In this document: piece by piece, positions 10,611 through 22,859 of the stretch
Numbering within the stretch: the stretch's first letter is position 1
Layout: the number at the start of each line of letters is the position of its first letter
Made by a program: the position numbers and the translations under genes
From: Amaranthus tricolor
Taxonomy: Eukaryota > Streptophyta > Magnoliopsida > Caryophyllales > Amaranthaceae
Assembly: GCF_026212465.1 (NCBI RefSeq)
Contig: NC_080061.1
Coordinates: 17,889,494 to 17,953,493 of the forward strand
DNA length: 64,000 bases
Direction of reading: 5' to 3'
Notes under the pieces: generated by a model
What the model saw: the letters and a program-made list of their open reading frames with translations, nothing else
What the model was told of the DNA's origin: nothing
Database searches by the model: none

Positions 10611-11490
10611 AATATGAGTGGGTGTTTCGATACTTTTTTGGGCTTCTTGGTTATTCGAGCAATCGAATTAGCATCGGTTCCTTGTCGGTTGAAGTTTGTG
10701 TCAAGTGTTAATTGATTTCGGGTTGTCATCGGTTAATAGTTGGTTCGGTTTTTCCGGGTACAGATCGGATTCATATTCTTTTAATAGAATTCGGCTACGT
10801 ATTATTAATTACTATCAATCGAGTTAATATCAAATTAAGTTGTTAGTCATTTTTTAATTGATGACAAGATTTCCATTACTTAAAGCAAAATAGTTAAAAA
10901 ATGCAAATCAATTAATGATCATTATTACTTAGTTACTTTTACTTGTTTCACGGGAAATTAAAATTATAAAGTTCTATCAATTTTCATCTAATTTGATTAA
11001 AAGTAGTTAAATAAACATTAACCATTAATTATTAACTCTAAATATATGAAATCATGTATTTATAAAATTTAATTTATTAAAATATCTAACAATTTATTAG
11101 ATTAACTAATAAGATGATTGAATATGAGTCTATCATACTTCTATGTTAAAAATTGGTTTAGGTTTACAGCAGTTCGATCAAAAATTCGTTCGAGATAAGT
11201 CGGTTTTAGCCGGATCAAGTTCGGTTTCGAGCATGATTCAGGTCGGATAAGACTCGGGTCGCTCATTATTAAGTTCAAGTAATCTCGGCTAACGGTTATG
11301 TGTCGGTTATAAAAATCAGTTACAGCTCGGGTTCAGCTTTCCAATTTTCAGTTATCAACCAATTCGGGTGCAACTTCGGTTCGGGTACTGTCGGTTCGAT
11401 AAACCAAAAAAACGAACACATTTTTGCATCGGTCTACTTTCGGTTTCGATTCGGGTTTTCTGGTCGGCTCACTTTTGAATAGCTCTAACT
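10611..11490. repeat. Possible non-autonomous DNA element rich in CGGTT/TCGG words
   Basis: Two blocks dense in CGGTTCGG, TCGGGTT and GTTCGGTTT words (10611-10800 and 11155-11485) flank an AT-rich core. The right margin TTTTGAATAGCTCTA and left margin GGGTGTTTCGAT could be degraded hAT-like termini. I could not establish matching terminal repeats or an 8-bp TSD. Confidence 0.3.
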
Positions 11491-11523
11491 GCAATGCATA
11501 AGTTCGACTATTAATATCTATAA

Positions 11524-11550
11524 CTAGTATTAAACCCGTGCAATGCACGG
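11524..11550 (-). mobile_element. Helitron 3' terminus (hairpin + CTAG), minus strand
   Basis: On the minus strand a perfect 7-bp stem with a 1-nt loop (plus strand 11536-11550, CCGTGCAATGCACGG) is followed about 8 bases later by CTAG (11524-11527) and then T. This is the canonical 3' end of plant Helitrons. The element body would extend rightwards. Its 5' TC end was not found, and no Rep/helicase gene is present, so it is non-autonomous or a fragment. The same terminus type occurs at 37266-37291. Confidence 0.65.
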
Positions 11551-11889
11551 TGTTTTTAAGTATGAAATTATATTTAAATGTAAATTTAAGATAAAGATGC
11601 AACCTTAAATAATGGAGCAATGTCATTTAGTATATCAGTATAACAAAATTTATATAATCAACTAAAAAAACTTACTAAATAGTTTAATTAAAAAATTATA
11701 AAAAAAATTTCAAATTAAATATCAAATTTTTTACTTTTAAAAACTTATTTTCAAATTATACTTATGTTTGCTAAAAATATTGTCTACTTAATTTAAGAAA
11801 TCTTTTCCAAGAAAAAATATAGTTAATTACGCATATGTTTAAAAATATTACAACAAGAACAAATGATTAATAGAAGAAGATTATCTTGA

Positions 11890-12674
<785 letters not shown>

Positions 12675-12704
12675 TTAGTAATAATCTAATTCTATTCCTT
12701 TATG

Positions 12705-13513
<809 letters not shown>

Positions 13514-13515
13514 TA

Positions 13516-14032
13516 CTCTCTCTGTTCCTTTTTATTTGTCAACTTTACTTTTTCACGTATTTCAAAGCAAACTTTGAGCCTCGATATCTCATAATACACA
13601 TAATACTCCCTCAAATTCAGCACTAACGTACCATTTACTTTATGCACTCTATCCAATGCACTTATTCAATCTTTAATATCTCTAATTGTGCATTATTAAA
13701 AATTATGGAAAGTTGATATTAATAATCCTTGCATTGAGACGAATCAAACATGATCCCACATGACTATGTTTTAACTTGTAAATTAATAATAAAATACAAA
13801 TTAAGAGTAAGAGATGAATAGTGTCCAAAAAGCAAATGGGATGTTAGTGCTGAATTGGAGGGAGTAAAAAATTGTAAAAATTATACATTAAAATTATTTA
13901 CATCAAGACGAATCTATCAAGATACCATATGAATATATTTTGTCTTGAATATATACTTCAAAATCAAATTTAAATTTCTCTCTTAAAAAGTGGAGAAGCT
14001 TAAAGTAGAAAAACGAAAAGGAATGGAGGGAG
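13516..14032. mobile_element. Stowaway MITE (outer), split by another Stowaway
   Basis: The left end is CTCTCTCTGTTCCTTTTTAT and the right end is the inverse of CTCCCTCCATTCCTTTT. Both abut TA dinucleotides (13514-13515, 14033-14034), the Tc1/mariner target duplication. Without the nested element it is about 256 bp, a normal Stowaway size. A relative in reverse orientation starts at 21898. Confidence 0.87.
13606..13864. mobile_element. Stowaway MITE (inner, nested)
   Basis: The TIRs CTCCCTCAAATTCAGCACTA and (inverse) CTCCCTCCAATTCAGCACTA are nearly identical over about 30 bp. They are flanked by TA on both sides (13604-13605, 13865-13866). It is 259 bp and non-coding. It is a different family from the outer element although it shares the CTCCCTC terminus. 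Confidence 0.9.
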
Positions 14033-14404
14033 TATTATTCACATGTATTATAATTTTTTTTAATCTTTATAAAAATTAGGTGCGTTACACACATAAATAA
14101 AAATAATTTTAATTATTTAATATTAATTCAAATTTAATACCTTTTAATAATTCAATGGTACCTCTGTGTTATTGCACTTTATCTTTGGTACCCCCATGTT
14201 TTTCATAATTCCAATGGTTCCCCCAACATATCTTGCTAATTACAAACGTGACACTTTTTAAGTTTTTTCCGTTAAGTGGCCGTTAAATTTTGAATTTAAG
14301 CTAACCATGGTTAGTTTCTTATTGCTTATATACCCAGGTGCATCCATTTCAAACACACGTTTCTTCTTCTTCCCTTTTCCCTCTCCTCTTCCTTCTCTCC
14401 TTCC

Positions 14405-14854
14405 ATGGCTGCTTCTTCAAGGTACTCATCCTTTTGCGGTAAGGTGTATTCCGGTACTACCAAAAGACCACCTGGAAGCCCTAACGTTAATTCCATTGAT
14501 GTTGGTGATAGCTGGGTAAGGTTGAAGAAATGCTACTGTGACCCAACAAAGTTCTATGATATTAGGGTTTCGAGTTCAATTAACAATATGGGAAGAATCT
14601 ACTACAAATGTATGTCGTGCCAAGCATTTGAATGGGGTTATGATGCTGATTTGAAGGTAAACCTTGATGAAGCTGCACTTCTAGAGGTTCAAGGAGCTGC
14701 TCCTGTAAAGATGAATGGGGAACAATTTAATGAACTCAAAGCTACTATTCTAGGGTTGTCCAAGAAGGTTGATAGCTTACTTAAGGTTGTTGTTTTCATG
14801 AAATTTTTTGTAATGTTCTACCTACTGTTGTTTGTTATTGCCATTGTAAAGTAA
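14405..14854 (+). CDS. GRF-type zinc-finger protein with C-terminal membrane segment, MULE-borne
   Basis: An intact 149-residue ORF. Residues about 42-82 form a GRF-type zinc finger: CYC, then GRIYYKC and MSCQAFEW, giving four Cys in C-x-C...C-x2-C spacing and the Gly-Arg pair that names the family. A short helical region (about 104-126, NELKATILGLSKKVDSLLK) leads to a hydrophobic C-terminal helix (about 127-147, FMKFFVMFYLLLFVIAIV) ending in K. Small GRF plus transmembrane proteins of this layout are common plant proteins of unknown role and are often found near MULEs. The gene points towards the transposase gene, like the mudrB position of maize MuDR, but shows no mudrB similarity I can recognise. 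The in-frame start at 14405 is preferred because it lies just before the conserved N-terminal region. Being open while the transposase is broken suggests recent decay or selection on this ORF. Function is unknown. Confidence 0.7.
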   Translation: MAASSRYSSFCGKVYSGTTKRPPGSPNVNSIDVGDSWVRLKKCYCDPTKFYDIRVSSSINNMGRIYYKCMSCQAFEWGYDADLKVNLDEAALLEVQGAAPVKMNGEQFNELKATILGLSKKVDSLLKVVVFMKFFVMFYLLLFVIAIVK

Positions 14855-15235
14855 GATTGTAAGCATTGAAATGGTTTCTATCTATGTAAGCTTAGGTATT
14901 ATGTTGGTTCTTGCCATTGTAAAGTAAGATTCTACTTTATCTTTCATTCCAAAACACAAGTTCATTACCAAAAAATTTAGATCAATGTGCATACCAAGTT
15001 GGAGCTGTTCATCCATAATCATACATAATTCATACAAAAGAGGATTAAGCTACTTTTCATCCATAATCATACTTAATTCATACAAAAGAGGATTAGTAAT
15101 TACAATCACAAGAGGATTAATCTACTGTTCATCCTAATTCAGTCAAAAGTTTAGTAATTACAATCACATAACAGAAATACTATTCACTTTGCTTTGCCCT
15201 TTCCCTTCTTTGGATGATGCCTTCTGCTTTACTAC

Positions 15236-18200
15236 TTACTTCCCCTTGCTCTTGGAAGTTGAAGCTTCATTAGTGTTTCTTGCTGTCTTCTGGTTTTTTG
15301 TTGCCCCTCCCTTGCAAGGGGCCTTGTTGTGACCAAAATCTCCACACTTCCCACATTTTATTGTCTTGCTCCTCTTTCCCTTCCCCTCTTCATCATCACT
15401 TCTCTTTTTGTTCCTAAAAGGCCTACCAACACCTCTCTTGATCACAAGAGGTAGTATAGTAGGGTGCTCGGTAGCTTGCCACTTATCTTGGTCAGGGATA
15501 GGTTTAATTCTGTGACCATAGGCCAACTTATATTTCTCCACTGAATACCATTCATTAACAAATGATTGTGGATAGAGACCAGCTCTCATTGCATGCCTAC
15601 ATGGTATGCTAGTGAGTTGCCACACATTGCAAAGGCATGTGTTTGTTCAAATTGACAGACAGAGTTGATTTACCCTCCATCACCTCATACTCCCCTAGAC
15701 TAGACATGAAAGCCCTGCAAGACCTACTCTCATTGCACAATACTTGAACTCTCTTCACAATGTTTGGACACAGCCTCTCCCAATTTTCACACTTCTGCCT
15801 CCTTGCAGCTAACCTAACCATTGTGACTCTCCTAATTCCCACTAACATAGTTGACACTGGCTTGCACTTGTCAGTTTCTAGGGTTGCATTGAAGCTTTTC
15901 AAAAAATTTATCTTGTTAATGTCACACTTCAGTTTAGGATCGAATTTATGTTTTGTCCATCTCTCCTGTGGACGCAAGTTTTTAGCAAGCCATTTCCAAG
16001 CATCAGGGTTGTTTTTGTCAATCTCGTTCATGGTCTTTGCAAATGTGAAGGTTAAGAAAGCCCCACATGCTAGCCAAAACAGTTGCCATAACTTAGGTCC
16101 AGGAAAAGGCTTCTTCCAGTTGGCACTAAGATGTTTGCAACAATACCTTCTTTACACCTTAGGCCACAAATCATTGAGAGCCTTGTCAATTACCTGCATT
16201 TGAAAACAACATATTAAGATTAGGTTTAGAAGATTATGAATAATCAATAAAATGCTAAGTAACAAGTGTACATACCTTCTGCCTGTCAGATATTATGCAC
16301 CAATTGTCTCCCCTTTTACTTGGTTCAAGTACATGTTTAAGATTCCAAATGAAGAACTTCCAAATCTCTTTGTCTTCACATGAGACAATACCCCATGCCA
16401 CTGGAAACATTTCATGGTTGCCATCAAGGGCAATTGCAGATAACAAAACACTACCATAATTACCCTTTAAATGAGCCCCATCCACTCTAATAAGACTCCT
16501 ACAACCAACAAAAAGGCCATCCAGAGAAGCCTTGAAAGATATGAAAATGCTCATAAATAATAGGGGTCTATCTGGATATGTAGGGGGATACCAAGCACAA
16601 TTTGCATGTGAACCCTCGTTTGTTGATTTGATAACATCACATGAAGATGGCAATGCACTGTATGATGTATCATGCCCACCATTTATGATACTCAAGGCCA
16701 TGTTCCTCACCCTATATAAGCCTGGTTGTGCCATCACAACACCATATCTGGACCATAAAAGCTCATTCAAAGCCTACCTGGGATGTCATTATTAGCCCTT
16801 ATGTCCTCTAGTAACACATTACATGCCCACTTCACTGTTACCATAGGGTTTTTGGTTTTTAACCCCAAGCATGTGTGTTCAGGATTTTGAATTTTTTTGA
16901 TAGCGCAAGTAACACCATCAGCCAGCCTAGAAGCATGCAATCTCCACTCACAATTTGCATAACTACACCTAGCTGTGTACCTAAGAGTGTTTGCTTTATC
17001 AACAATCACAGAAAAACCAGATTGTATGCAATAATCCTTAATAACATCCCTCAAATGTTTCTTATCTGTAAACAATTGCCACTCGTTAATCACAATGTTC
17101 CAAAAACCTTTGTCTATGTACAATTCCCCATTCCTATACAACTTAGCCAAATAATTATCAAAGTTATCACATTGATCTTCCCAAATTGGTCCTTCAAATG
17201 GATCAAAGTGATCTGTAACTGCATCAACATCATCCACCCTAATGCCATCCTCTACCTCAGCCTCTTCATCACTATCAACCAAAGACACACTCTCATTGTT
17301 ACTACTAGGGAATGACATAGTTGGACTGAAAGATTCATCATCACTCTCACTGAGCAAGAATCCTGTTCCAGATGCAGCAGCAGTCTCCTTTTCCTTATTC
17401 TGTTTCACTAGTCTTGCAGACTTTCTAGTAACTGCCTTCTTAATTCCCTTTCTTTTCAAAGTGGTCTTTGAGATTTTTTTGGTTAAACTAGACTTTGTCG
17501 TAGCAGTTTTCTTTGGTGTTTTCTTTGGGGTTTTCTTCTCCACTTTACCTTCATCATTACCTTGACTCTAGATAGGATTATTAGCTTCATCATTAACTTC
17601 ATCAACTTGGTTTATCTCATTCAAAAACTCAGCATTTTCAATGATCACATCATTGATGTTACCAGGGGATGGTGGGGGCTCCATTTCAGTCTCAACATGT
17701 CTGCTCTGCTTTCTAAGAGCAGGTAGTTTTGGCCTAAACTCAATCTTTAGTGGTTTTCAGTCCTTGGGCTTCACAATCTGCAATGGGGTTGGAATGGGGT
17801 GTACTTCCATAGCAAAATCTTCTTCATTCACAGCAAGTTCCTCACAGACATCATCAACATCCATATCATCCTCAACAACATGTTCCTCAGCTATTTCAGG
17901 TTGGTCCTCACAGGGTACATCAACATCCACATCATCATTAACAAGTTTTTTTTCAGGTATTACAGGGGTTAGAATGGGGCCCACATCATCATCAACATTC
18001 AACACAGGCTGTTTCTCATAGGGTGCACTAGGGGTTGGAAATATCATAACATCATCATCATCATCATCTTCATCATCAGGTTCTGCAAGGGTTGGATTGG
18101 GTGTCAAATCTTTCTTCTGTGCATTCTGCTTTAAGGTTTCCCTAAGCCTCCTAGCATTATCTAACAAGGCATTAGGTTTTGAGTCCCCTACATGGATGCA

Positions 18201-18446
18201 AATACTGTCCTTACCCTTATTCATACTAAACATCCCCAACAAGGCTTTATCATCAATTAGTTGAACATGTCTCTTTTTGTATACATAACTAAAACTGGGA
18301 TGTTCAAGCATCAAATGTTCCTCCCTCTCAGCTTTATCCCAATAATCAATGATCATGTCTAGCAAGTTAACTAGGTCTACATCATCAATAAAAACTTCCG
18401 TCTCTTTACCCTTGTATACAAATTTCAACACCACATTATCATCCAT
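15236..18446 (-). pseudogene. MURA-type MULE transposase, inactivated
   Basis: The N-terminus (from 18446; residues 1-110) resembles the plant PB1-like domain found on some MULE transposases. An acidic Asp/Glu linker follows, with two in-frame stops (TGA at 17757-17759, TAG near 17570), then a Lys-rich segment and a MuDR-type N-terminal domain (about 17200-16770). A frameshift sits near 16765. The DDE core contains IRVDGAHLKGNYG (about 16470), FPVAWGIVSCEDKE (about 16400) and WCIISDRQK (about 16285). A clean 82-bp intron (16275-16194, GTATGT...AATGCAG, phase 0) lies directly after the second catalytic Asp motif. Downstream are a TAA near 16155, the conserved region around TMLVGIRR (about 15840), and a frameshift inside the SWIM zinc finger (CxC...IPCRHAM, about 15640-15590). 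The C-terminal CCHC knuckle is CGKCGDFGHNKAPC (about 15350). There are five inactivating changes in total, so the element is non-autonomous. Confidence 0.88.
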
Positions 18447-18885
18447 TTAGAATCTATTAACAAAAAACCAAAAAAAAGTCCAACATCAATCATCCATTGC
18501 ACAACACATTCAAAATTCAAAAAAGCCCTAATTTTTAGGGTTTAGTACTTACAAAATGACTCAGAACACTTTTAAACCACATAATTCAAGAACAAAACCC
18601 TACTTATCGCAACATTTAAGGCGATAAAATCAAAAAAATTGCAGCATTATACTCGATATTTAGGGCAAGAACTCAAACAACCCAATATCTTGCATGTACA
18701 GAAAGAAAGAAGGAAAGATTAGGAAACTTACCAATGTGAAATAAAGCAGCAACGACAAAGAAGAAGCTTCAACAATGGCGTACTCAACCCAGGTGGATGA
18801 TGATCAAGACAGAGTAAGCAAGTATGCGTTAGGAGGGAAAACGAAGAGGGAAAGCAAATGAATCAGAAACTAACTATGGTTAGTT

Positions 18886-19590
18886 TTTCTTATCATCTTT
18901 TATAATCTTAATGCCTAATATCAAATCGGCCTCACCCGTATCCTTCATCTTAAAGGATTTAGACAAAAAATCTTTTATCTCTTAAACCTGTAGGAAATCA
19001 GTATTATAGATGAGTATGTCATTTACATGTAAGCAAATGATAACACTGATCCCATGGTTATCAAATTTGCTATTTACGCACTTTTTTGCTTGATTCAGTT
19101 TTAATCCAAATGACAAAATCATTGCATCATACTTTTGAGAGTCATTAAGTCGGTGCTTGTTTAAGTCCATACAAAGACTTAACAAGTTTACACACTTTGT
19201 TTTTTTTGCCCTTTCATAACAAACCCTTTGGGTTATTTCATGTATACTTCTTCATTTGGTTCCTCATATAAGAATGCGATTTTAACATTCATCTAATGTA
19301 TTTCTAAATGATAGATCATAACAAGCACTACCAACAACCTAATGGTGGTTGTCCTTATAACTGGTGCATAAATATCGAAATGATCAATACCATATTTTTT
19401 TCTTAAGCCGTGTGTTACTAAACGGGTCTTGAATTTATCAATACTACTAGTTAACTTCATTTTCTTACGAAAATTCCACTTGCAACAGATTGGTTTACAA
19501 AATAGACAAAAATGGACCAATACCCAAGTATTATTAATATGATTTCGGATTTGGTGTTTCAAATATTGAAATTGTCTTTTTTAAGTCTCA
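18886..19590 (-). pseudogene. Copia RT fragment
   Basis: On the minus strand: NNTWVLV... (about 19525), CKWNFRKKMK (about 19485), YGIDHFDIYAPV (about 19390), a SLC/YGLK-like segment (about 19180), ICLHVNDILIY (about 19030; the YVDD site reads HVND), and FKMKDTGEADLILGIKI (about 18960-18905). These are copia RT blocks in the correct order with stops and frameshifts. No LTRs or other domains are present. Its left edge coincides with the lost right end of the MULE. Confidence 0.8.
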
Positions 19591-20232
19591 AAAATAGTTT
19601 AGTAGTAAAAGAAAAGGGTCTGGGCTTGATATATTATTGCACTGTGCAATCGTTGCACACAAGAGTGACCGGGTACACTATGCCATGCTGGGAAGATTGA
19701 TTAAAAAATAAAATGATCTCGATAAAAATTAATTTATCAGAAATCGGTCTATAAATACGATAAAAAGGAAATCTGGTGTCCATGTCTATTGGGAACAACA
19801 AGGCCTAATCTGCTTGATATATCAAAAACTGTAGTTGGTATAGATATCAGAAATTGGTCTGAACTTTTGTTCTCAAAAATAAATATTTCTTCCATTTTTT
19901 TTGTTGGCTCACTTCTCTAAAATGAAATTTATTTTTCACTCTCGATATCAAACCAATATTTTCGAAATTCTTTGACACTTAGTTTACAGTATTAAAATTC
20001 CTAAATAACGATGTATTTGTCATTTATCGTCATTTCTCGAGTGAAATTAAGTGAAATTAATTATGTATATGTCTTTATATATGAATGTGATGAAATAGAG
20101 AGTAAAGATGAAATGAAAAATAAAAATTTATCAATAAAATTTGTTTAATTTGTTTAGTATATATTTATACATTGAAAATAGTCTGAACACTATTATAACT
20201 CAGATAGTGATGAAAGGGACGGGATAATTACT
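19591..20232. other. Upstream region of the JIP23-like gene
   Basis: AT-rich with no recognisable transposon. It precedes the TATA box at 20233. I saw no clear cis-element cluster that would indicate jasmonate control. Confidence 0.4.
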
Positions 20233-20240
20233 TATAAATA
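20233..20240 (+). promoter_or_regulatory. Probable TATA box of the JIP23-like gene
   Basis: TATAAATA lies 126 bp upstream of the ATG, leaving room for a 5' UTR of about 95 bp. It is followed by GAGTGCAGCAGC, which is less AT-rich than its surroundings. Confidence 0.5.
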
Positions 20241-20365
20241 AGAGTGCAGCAGCTAGCTAATTTAAAAATATGATGATTATTGCATTATATTTTGTTAGTA
20301 ATCGAAGTTTGAATGTAATTTTATTTATAAATGACGAGATTTAGTGGGTTGATGACAGGTGGAAA

Positions 20366-22484
20366 ATGAGCAATGTGTACGGAAAAATCATCAACGATGA
20401 TGTGGTGAAGGGTATGCAGACATATGTTGAGAGAAAGGAAAACTTGGAGGACTTTATGATTATGAGAGCGAAGGCGGCTTATCAAATGATAGGTGTAGAC
20501 AATAAGGATTTCCTTGCAGCCAAATATCTGGATGAACTTGAAGCTCAAGAAAAAGTGAAGGGTACCAAAGTCATGCTCTACAATGCCACTGGTGTTACTC
20601 TCACCTTTGAAGGCGAATACGATGGTTCAGGAAGAATAGGGAGTTCCCCTTGCCCTCATACTCTTCACAATGGACAATGGGGCGTCTTCTTCCATCGCAT
20701 CAATGATGGTGTAAGTGAAGGCGGTGTTATTTATGAGGGCAAGTGTCACCCCGATGGTCAAAAAGGCGAATGGAAGTTTTCATGGAAAGTTGATGGTAAA
20801 AAGAACACGGTAAAACCCAACCCCTTCTTTTTTTTTTTTTTTTTTTTTTTTATATATTTTTTTGTAATAGAACAACAAGATAGGCTAGTTTGGAAGGTGT
20901 TCTTAATTGAAATCAAACTCAAATCTCTACTAAAGAATATGATACTTAATTTACCAAATCAAATCAACACTCCATTCCCTTTCAATGCTGGTTTATAATT
21001 TAATTATGATGCATCAAACTAAAATTTAAGATATAAAATATCAAATTTAATACAAACTAAATTTTATTGATATTGAATTTGTCAATTCAGTAGTGTCCAA
21101 TTATAACTGGGTACTATTAAAAATTTTCAAATATTTATGGTTCTTCTTTTAATTAACATTCGTTATGTGTGTATTAATTTTGTACAATAGGAAAAACTAC
21201 TTCAAATAATCTCGATTTCGTCGTTCACTCCAAATAAATTCAGCTATAAGATGAAGGAGTATTGTTCACTAAAAACAATTCAAATAATTAAATTTCAAAT
21301 GTCAAATTAATCTTAAGTACTCCCTCACTCTCAAAATTATAATCCAATTGTGATATTAATATTGTAATACGTAAGTTAAAAAAAGGTCACATTAGATTTT
21401 TCTATTCGTTATAATATGTACTTTATTAATATTAATTTTTTGTAATTTTTAGTTATGTATAGTTAAACGTACATTTTGAAAATTGAATTTGTGCCATTGA
21501 CAAATAACAATAATATAAATGTACCTTAAAGTTTAGGACATAAAAAGTATGTATTTTACAAAAAAGTATTTGAATGCTTTTTGAAAAGAAAAAAAAACTT
21601 TAAATTATTGCGAGAAAGAAACTCTAATAATTTACAAATTTTAAGGAAATGAAAATTATTTTGATTGAATAAAATATAGTTTTTCAAAATACGTTAGAAT
21701 ATCCAAATATATACTACTTTGACAATAATTAAAAAATCACTATTTTATCTAAGAATTGCGTCTTTTAATAAATCAAATATCATATATTTCTCAGTAGAGA
21801 TTTGGGTTTGATTTTCACAAAACTATTAATTTACGTTTATTGTCATTTTTTTTTATGGAAATGATATAAAAAGAAGTCTTATACCACTTTAATACTACTC
21901 CCTCCGTTTCTTTTTATTTGACATTTTTTTTAATGGAAATGATTTTTAATTTTTAAAGTATATATTCATATAAAATCTTGTTAGATTCGTCTTGATACAA
22001 AGAATTTTAATATATAATTTTTACAATTATTTATTAGACCTACAATGAGACATCGAAGCTTAAAATTGGCTTTGAAATAAGTGAAAAACGTGAAATAGAT
22101 TGAAAATGTCTTATACATTAATTATTCGCACATTAATTAGTTTAGTAGATTCTCTTTAAAGCTAGATATAAATATTGATGACTTAAATTAGTTGGTTTTT
22201 ATTTACAGTCCTTACAACTGTAAATATTATAATTTTTTTCTTAAATCTCATTGACATCATGTTTATTGGCACTGTAGTGTTTTACAGATTGTCAGGATTC
22301 AAGAGTCCGGAAAGGGAACCGAGGAAGTCTAGATATAGTTGTAAAGGGTGTTCAGTCCGTGCAACTGATACATACATCGACTCAAGAACTGATGAAGGCC
22401 ACTGCTACTATAGGCAATACAAAGAATCCAATATTTCAAGGAATAATGACTCTCAAAGGGGTCACCCACCCGTTGTTGTCCTAG
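20366..22484 (+). CDS. 23-kDa jasmonate-induced-protein-like gene, two exons
   Basis: Exon 1 (20366-20809, 148 codons) begins MSNVYGKIINDDVV and contains the family-like blocks VMLYNATGVTLTFEGEYDG, PHTLHNGQWGVFFH and GEWKFSWKVDGK. These resemble barley JIP23 and its many relatives in Amaranthaceae. The donor ACG|GTAAAA at 20810 and the acceptor TTGTCAG|GAT at 22295 are both phase 0. Exon 2 (22296-22484, 62 codons plus TAG) is open and ends with an ATIGNTKNPIFQGIMTLKG-like segment, plausible as the family C-terminus. The joined product would be 210 residues, close to the family's usual size, with no signal peptide. If exon 1 is read on without splicing it runs into a poly-Phe tract encoded by T23, which supports the splice. 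The 1.49-kb intron holds a Stowaway fragment. Role: stress/jasmonate-inducible protein of unclear biochemical function (family knowledge). Exon 2 is the less certain part. Confidence 0.68.
21898..22110. mobile_element. Stowaway MITE remnant inside the JIP23-like intron
   Basis: It starts TA|CTCCCTCCGTTTCTTTTT. Its interior (TTAGATTCGTCTTGATAC, GAGACATCGAAGCTTA, GTGAAAAACGTGAAATAG) is the reverse complement of the outer Stowaway at 13516-14032. The right TIR is eroded, so the right limit is approximate. Confidence 0.6.
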
Positions 22485-22859
22485 CTTCTTTTTCTCCATT
22501 TGTAGTTTTGCTTTAATTTGTTCCCTTGTTCGGTGCCCCCACTTTGTTAGGGCCTTTTTTTCTAACATTCTTTTTCTTTAAACATGTCTAATGTGTTCCC
22601 AATAAAGTTCGTTTCGTCAAATTTATTAAAATAAGTTGAAAGAAATTGTTGCAAGCAATAATCGTTGTTACCGTAAATTACTACCTCAGTCCTTATATAT
22701 TGCAATTTCGTTAAAATCTTAATTTATACTTGACTATAATGGAAGAACAATTTTTTTTATATACAAATCAACGTGACATAAGTTGGACCAAATGTAGTAA
22801 TGTAGCAAATAAAAATGAACAAATAAAATTACATACAAGCAAACAAAAAATAACGCCTC
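22485..22859. other. 3' flank of the JIP23-like gene
   Basis: AT-rich. Possible eroded Stowaway terminus at about 22678 (CTACCTCAGTCC...). No coding sequence seen. Confidence 0.4.
22601..22606 (+). promoter_or_regulatory. Poly(A) signal of the JIP23-like gene
   Basis: AATAAA lies 117 bp after the exon-2 stop, preceded by T-rich sequence. It supports 22296-22484 as the last exon. Confidence 0.45.

Larger units (their letters stand above)
14146..18885. mobile_element. Mutator-like element (MULE) with two convergent genes, right end lost
   Basis: The element contains a plus-strand GRF-zinc-finger ORF (14405-14854) and a minus-strand MURA-type transposase (18446-15236) that converge. The outer parts are inverted. 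The plus-strand segment CTAACCATGGTTAGTTTCTT (about 14301-14320) matches, on the minus strand, CTAACCATAGTTAGTTTCTG at about 18890-18870, just upstream of the transposase. A long TIR probably began near 14146 (CAATGGTACC...), but the matching right part is missing because a copia fragment abuts at about 18886. TSDs cannot be shown. About 15000-15180 holds two to three imperfect copies of a 50-60 bp AT-rich repeat in the shared 3' region. Confidence 0.75.

Noticed and set aside
16532..17565. Several plus-strand ORFs across the MULE transposase (16532-16795, 16875-17315, 17242-17565)
   Set aside because: They are antisense shadows of the minus-strand transposase, which has recognised domains.
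20810..20998. Continuation of the JIP23-like ORF through the poly-Phe tract
   Set aside because: A consensus donor precedes it, the peptide becomes low-complexity, and a phase-matched downstream exon with a plausible family C-terminus exists.
22259..22516. 85-residue ORF starting MFIGTVVFYR
   Set aside because: The same DNA in another frame gives the exon-2 peptide with an acceptor site and resemblance to the JIP23 family; the 85-residue frame is a shadow.
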